A DNA stretch of 64,000 nt from Boswellia sacra (Eukaryota; Streptophyta; Magnoliopsida; Sapindales; Burseraceae). Each line of letters begins with the position of its first letter. Within the stretch, counting starts at the first letter, position 1. Location: NCBI GenBank assembly GCA_013180625.2, contig SNVD02008830.1:248001-312000 (forward strand). The letters run 5' to 3'. The notes beneath the pieces were generated by a model. It did no database searches. It was not told where the DNA came from and saw only the letters and a list, made by a program, of their open reading frames with translations. This document shows, piece by piece, positions 62,936-64,000 of the stretch. The position numbers and the translations under genes were made by a program.

Positions 62936-63700
62936 TTCTTGTAGTATGCTGCAGTCAAGTTTGCCAGGCATTCAGTAAGGAGGTAATAGTGCACGAAGCA
63001 AACAGATTGAAGCAATTGACAACTCAAAGCTGATTCGTTTATAGTTAGTCATGACATGAACCAAATGCAGGTTAATTAGAATTTCTTGAACACTATACAT
63101 CTCTTAATTTGATAGACTTTATGAACTGGTTTGTGGTTAAATTCTTGGTACTGTCGGCTGCTATGGACACACTGGATGGTATCATTGACATAGTCTCTGC
63201 AAAACATTAGTCTGATGCCATCGCTTGATCTTCTGAAACTAAACGGAAAACTAATCTTGCTGAGCCCTCAGGATTTGGAGAAACCATTGAGTTATCGGTG
63301 ATGCCCTTATTTTTTTGGTAAGAAAGAAGGTTAATAAATTATTCTGTGAAAGCATACCAATTCCTATTTTAAAAATAAAAACCGTATTTCTGAAACAAAT
63401 GTTCCCCCTTTGCCGTAGTTCAGTTACGTATTAGTTTTGAAACATTATTTTGTGTTTTTGTTCCAAAAAACATGTTTCTATTATCCACTCAACTCTCTAA
63501 TGAACTGATTTAAAAAAAAAAAAAACTTTTATATATGCAGGTAGAAAGACAGTATAAGCAAGCATGGCAGGGGGAATGAAGGAGACACAAGAAATTAATA
63601 ATAGATTTTGCAGTAGAACACAAAATCACAGCAGACGTTGAAGTTATATCACTGGATTACGTGAACAAGGAGATGTTCGTTACCGATTTGTCATTGAGCC

Positions 63701-64000
63701 ACTTTGCTTTGCCCTGTACCTTCAATATTACAAATAAACTGAGTTTGTTGTAATGGTTTTTGCAATATAGGAAGCTTTACCTTTTTTCTAGAGATATTCA
63801 ACGTGATAATAAGTCTAATTTCATGCACTATACAGATTTTAATTCTGGTTAATAATGGAGAAGAATTAGGTTTTTAGGTAAGAAAAAGGAACAATATTAA
63901 TTATTGGTTGGCGACGTGAAGCTCTCTATATGTACCGATTTAAAAGTCACATTATTGATAATAATGTTTGTTAAGTGAAAATATTGAAGCAGCCAAACAA
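63701..64000. other. Right edge of the window, nothing recognised
   Basis: AT-rich sequence downstream of the dehydrogenase pseudogene; no gene or repeat seen. Confidence 0.6.

Larger units (their letters stand above)
59971..62946. mobile_element. Non-autonomous CACTA (CMC/EnSpm) element with captured host gene pieces, about 3.0 kb
   Basis: The left end CACTACAAAAAAATTGGG and the inverted right end TACTACAAGAAAAATGG are CACTA-type termini. Flanking 3-mers TAC and TGC agree at 2 of 3. Both subterminal parts (59990-60210 and 62545-62930) are packed with direct and inverted copies of GCAACGTGCA, the short subterminal repeats typical of this superfamily. No transposase is seen. Inside lie LOG exons (61443-61997) and an ERLIN-like piece (about 62100-62229). 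It interrupts the third remaining exon of the dehydrogenase pseudogene. Confidence 0.9.
58940..63700 (+). pseudogene. Cinnamyl-alcohol/mannitol-type dehydrogenase (zinc MDR family) pseudogene, split by a CACTA element
   Basis: The intact family reduces aldehydes such as cinnamaldehydes with NADPH. Remnants in order: 58940-59038 (MSEAVVEEQTQRA, then frameshifted GWAA...GILHPFHFTRR), 59238-59351 (YCGISHSDLHIIKNEFGISG), 59603-59970 ([65 protein letters not shown]), then the CACTA insertion, 62947-63070 (AAVKFA, SFIVSHDMNQMQ), ~63157-63317 (TLDGIIDIVSA, KPL-type piece) and 63541-63700 (GGMKETQE, GDVRYRFVI). Damage: frameshifts in most exons, a TAA at GGYSDILVVD*HF, the catalytic zinc ligand Cys of CGVCHSD changed to Ser (59287), PGHE changed to PRHE, and a CG instead of AG before 63157. 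Introns are kept, so it is not a processed copy. Confidence 0.88.

Noticed and set aside
1..64000. CRISPR array, prokaryotic operons or organelle genome segment
   Set aside because: No regular direct repeats with unique spacers were seen. Genes are interrupted by spliceosomal introns and neighbours are unrelated, as in plant nuclear DNA.

Overview
The window is nuclear DNA of a flowering plant, very probably a rosid-type eudicot. The genes have many short exons with GT-AG introns. Spacers are AT-rich, and the proteins belong to plant-specific families or carry plant-specific features (class III HD-ZIP, root-type ferredoxin-NADP reductase, ArfGAP with a C2 domain). I cannot name the species.

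Layout. 1-5.1 kb (minus): the 5' part of a class III HD-ZIP gene of the PHABULOSA/ATHB-14 type, cut by the window edge, with a miR166 site split by an intron and a possible leader uORF. 5.3-14.7 kb: AT-rich spacer with no convincing gene. 14.8-20.4 kb (minus): a complete NF-YA gene with one GC-AG intron. 20.6-28.5 kb: AT-rich spacer with small foldback elements. 28.6-32.1 kb (+): a complete root-type plastid ferredoxin-NADP reductase gene. 32.2-40.4 kb: spacer with hAT-like non-autonomous elements. 40.4-46.9 kb (+): a complete AGD12-like ArfGAP/C2 gene with an overlapping uORF that splicing terminates.

47.6-63.7 kb is a transposon-dominated accessory zone. It begins with two decayed U6 snRNA copies. 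Next is a ~9.8 kb Mutator-like element (48431-58229) with ~110 bp terminal inverted repeats. It carries two convergent decayed genes: a DUF1985/ULP1 (C48) protease gene on + and a MULE transposase on minus. This is the gene content known from Kaonashi and CUMULE elements. Its ends hold a dense array of an inverted CGACACTCGA motif, and a 5'-truncated LINE with perfect 14-bp target duplications is nested in it.

After that comes a cinnamyl/mannitol-type alcohol dehydrogenase pseudogene. A ~3 kb CACTA element (59971-62946) interrupts it. That element carries captured pieces of two host genes: the last three exons of a LOG cytokinin-activating enzyme and a piece that looks like an ERLIN/SPFH gene.

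The four intact genes are unrelated neighbours, not a pathway. The most interesting material is the nested transposon zone: a ULP1-carrying MULE with an elaborate subterminal palindrome array, and a CACTA element that mixes gene fragments inside a broken dehydrogenase. Exon coordinates come from reading frame continuity and splice consensus, without transcript data.
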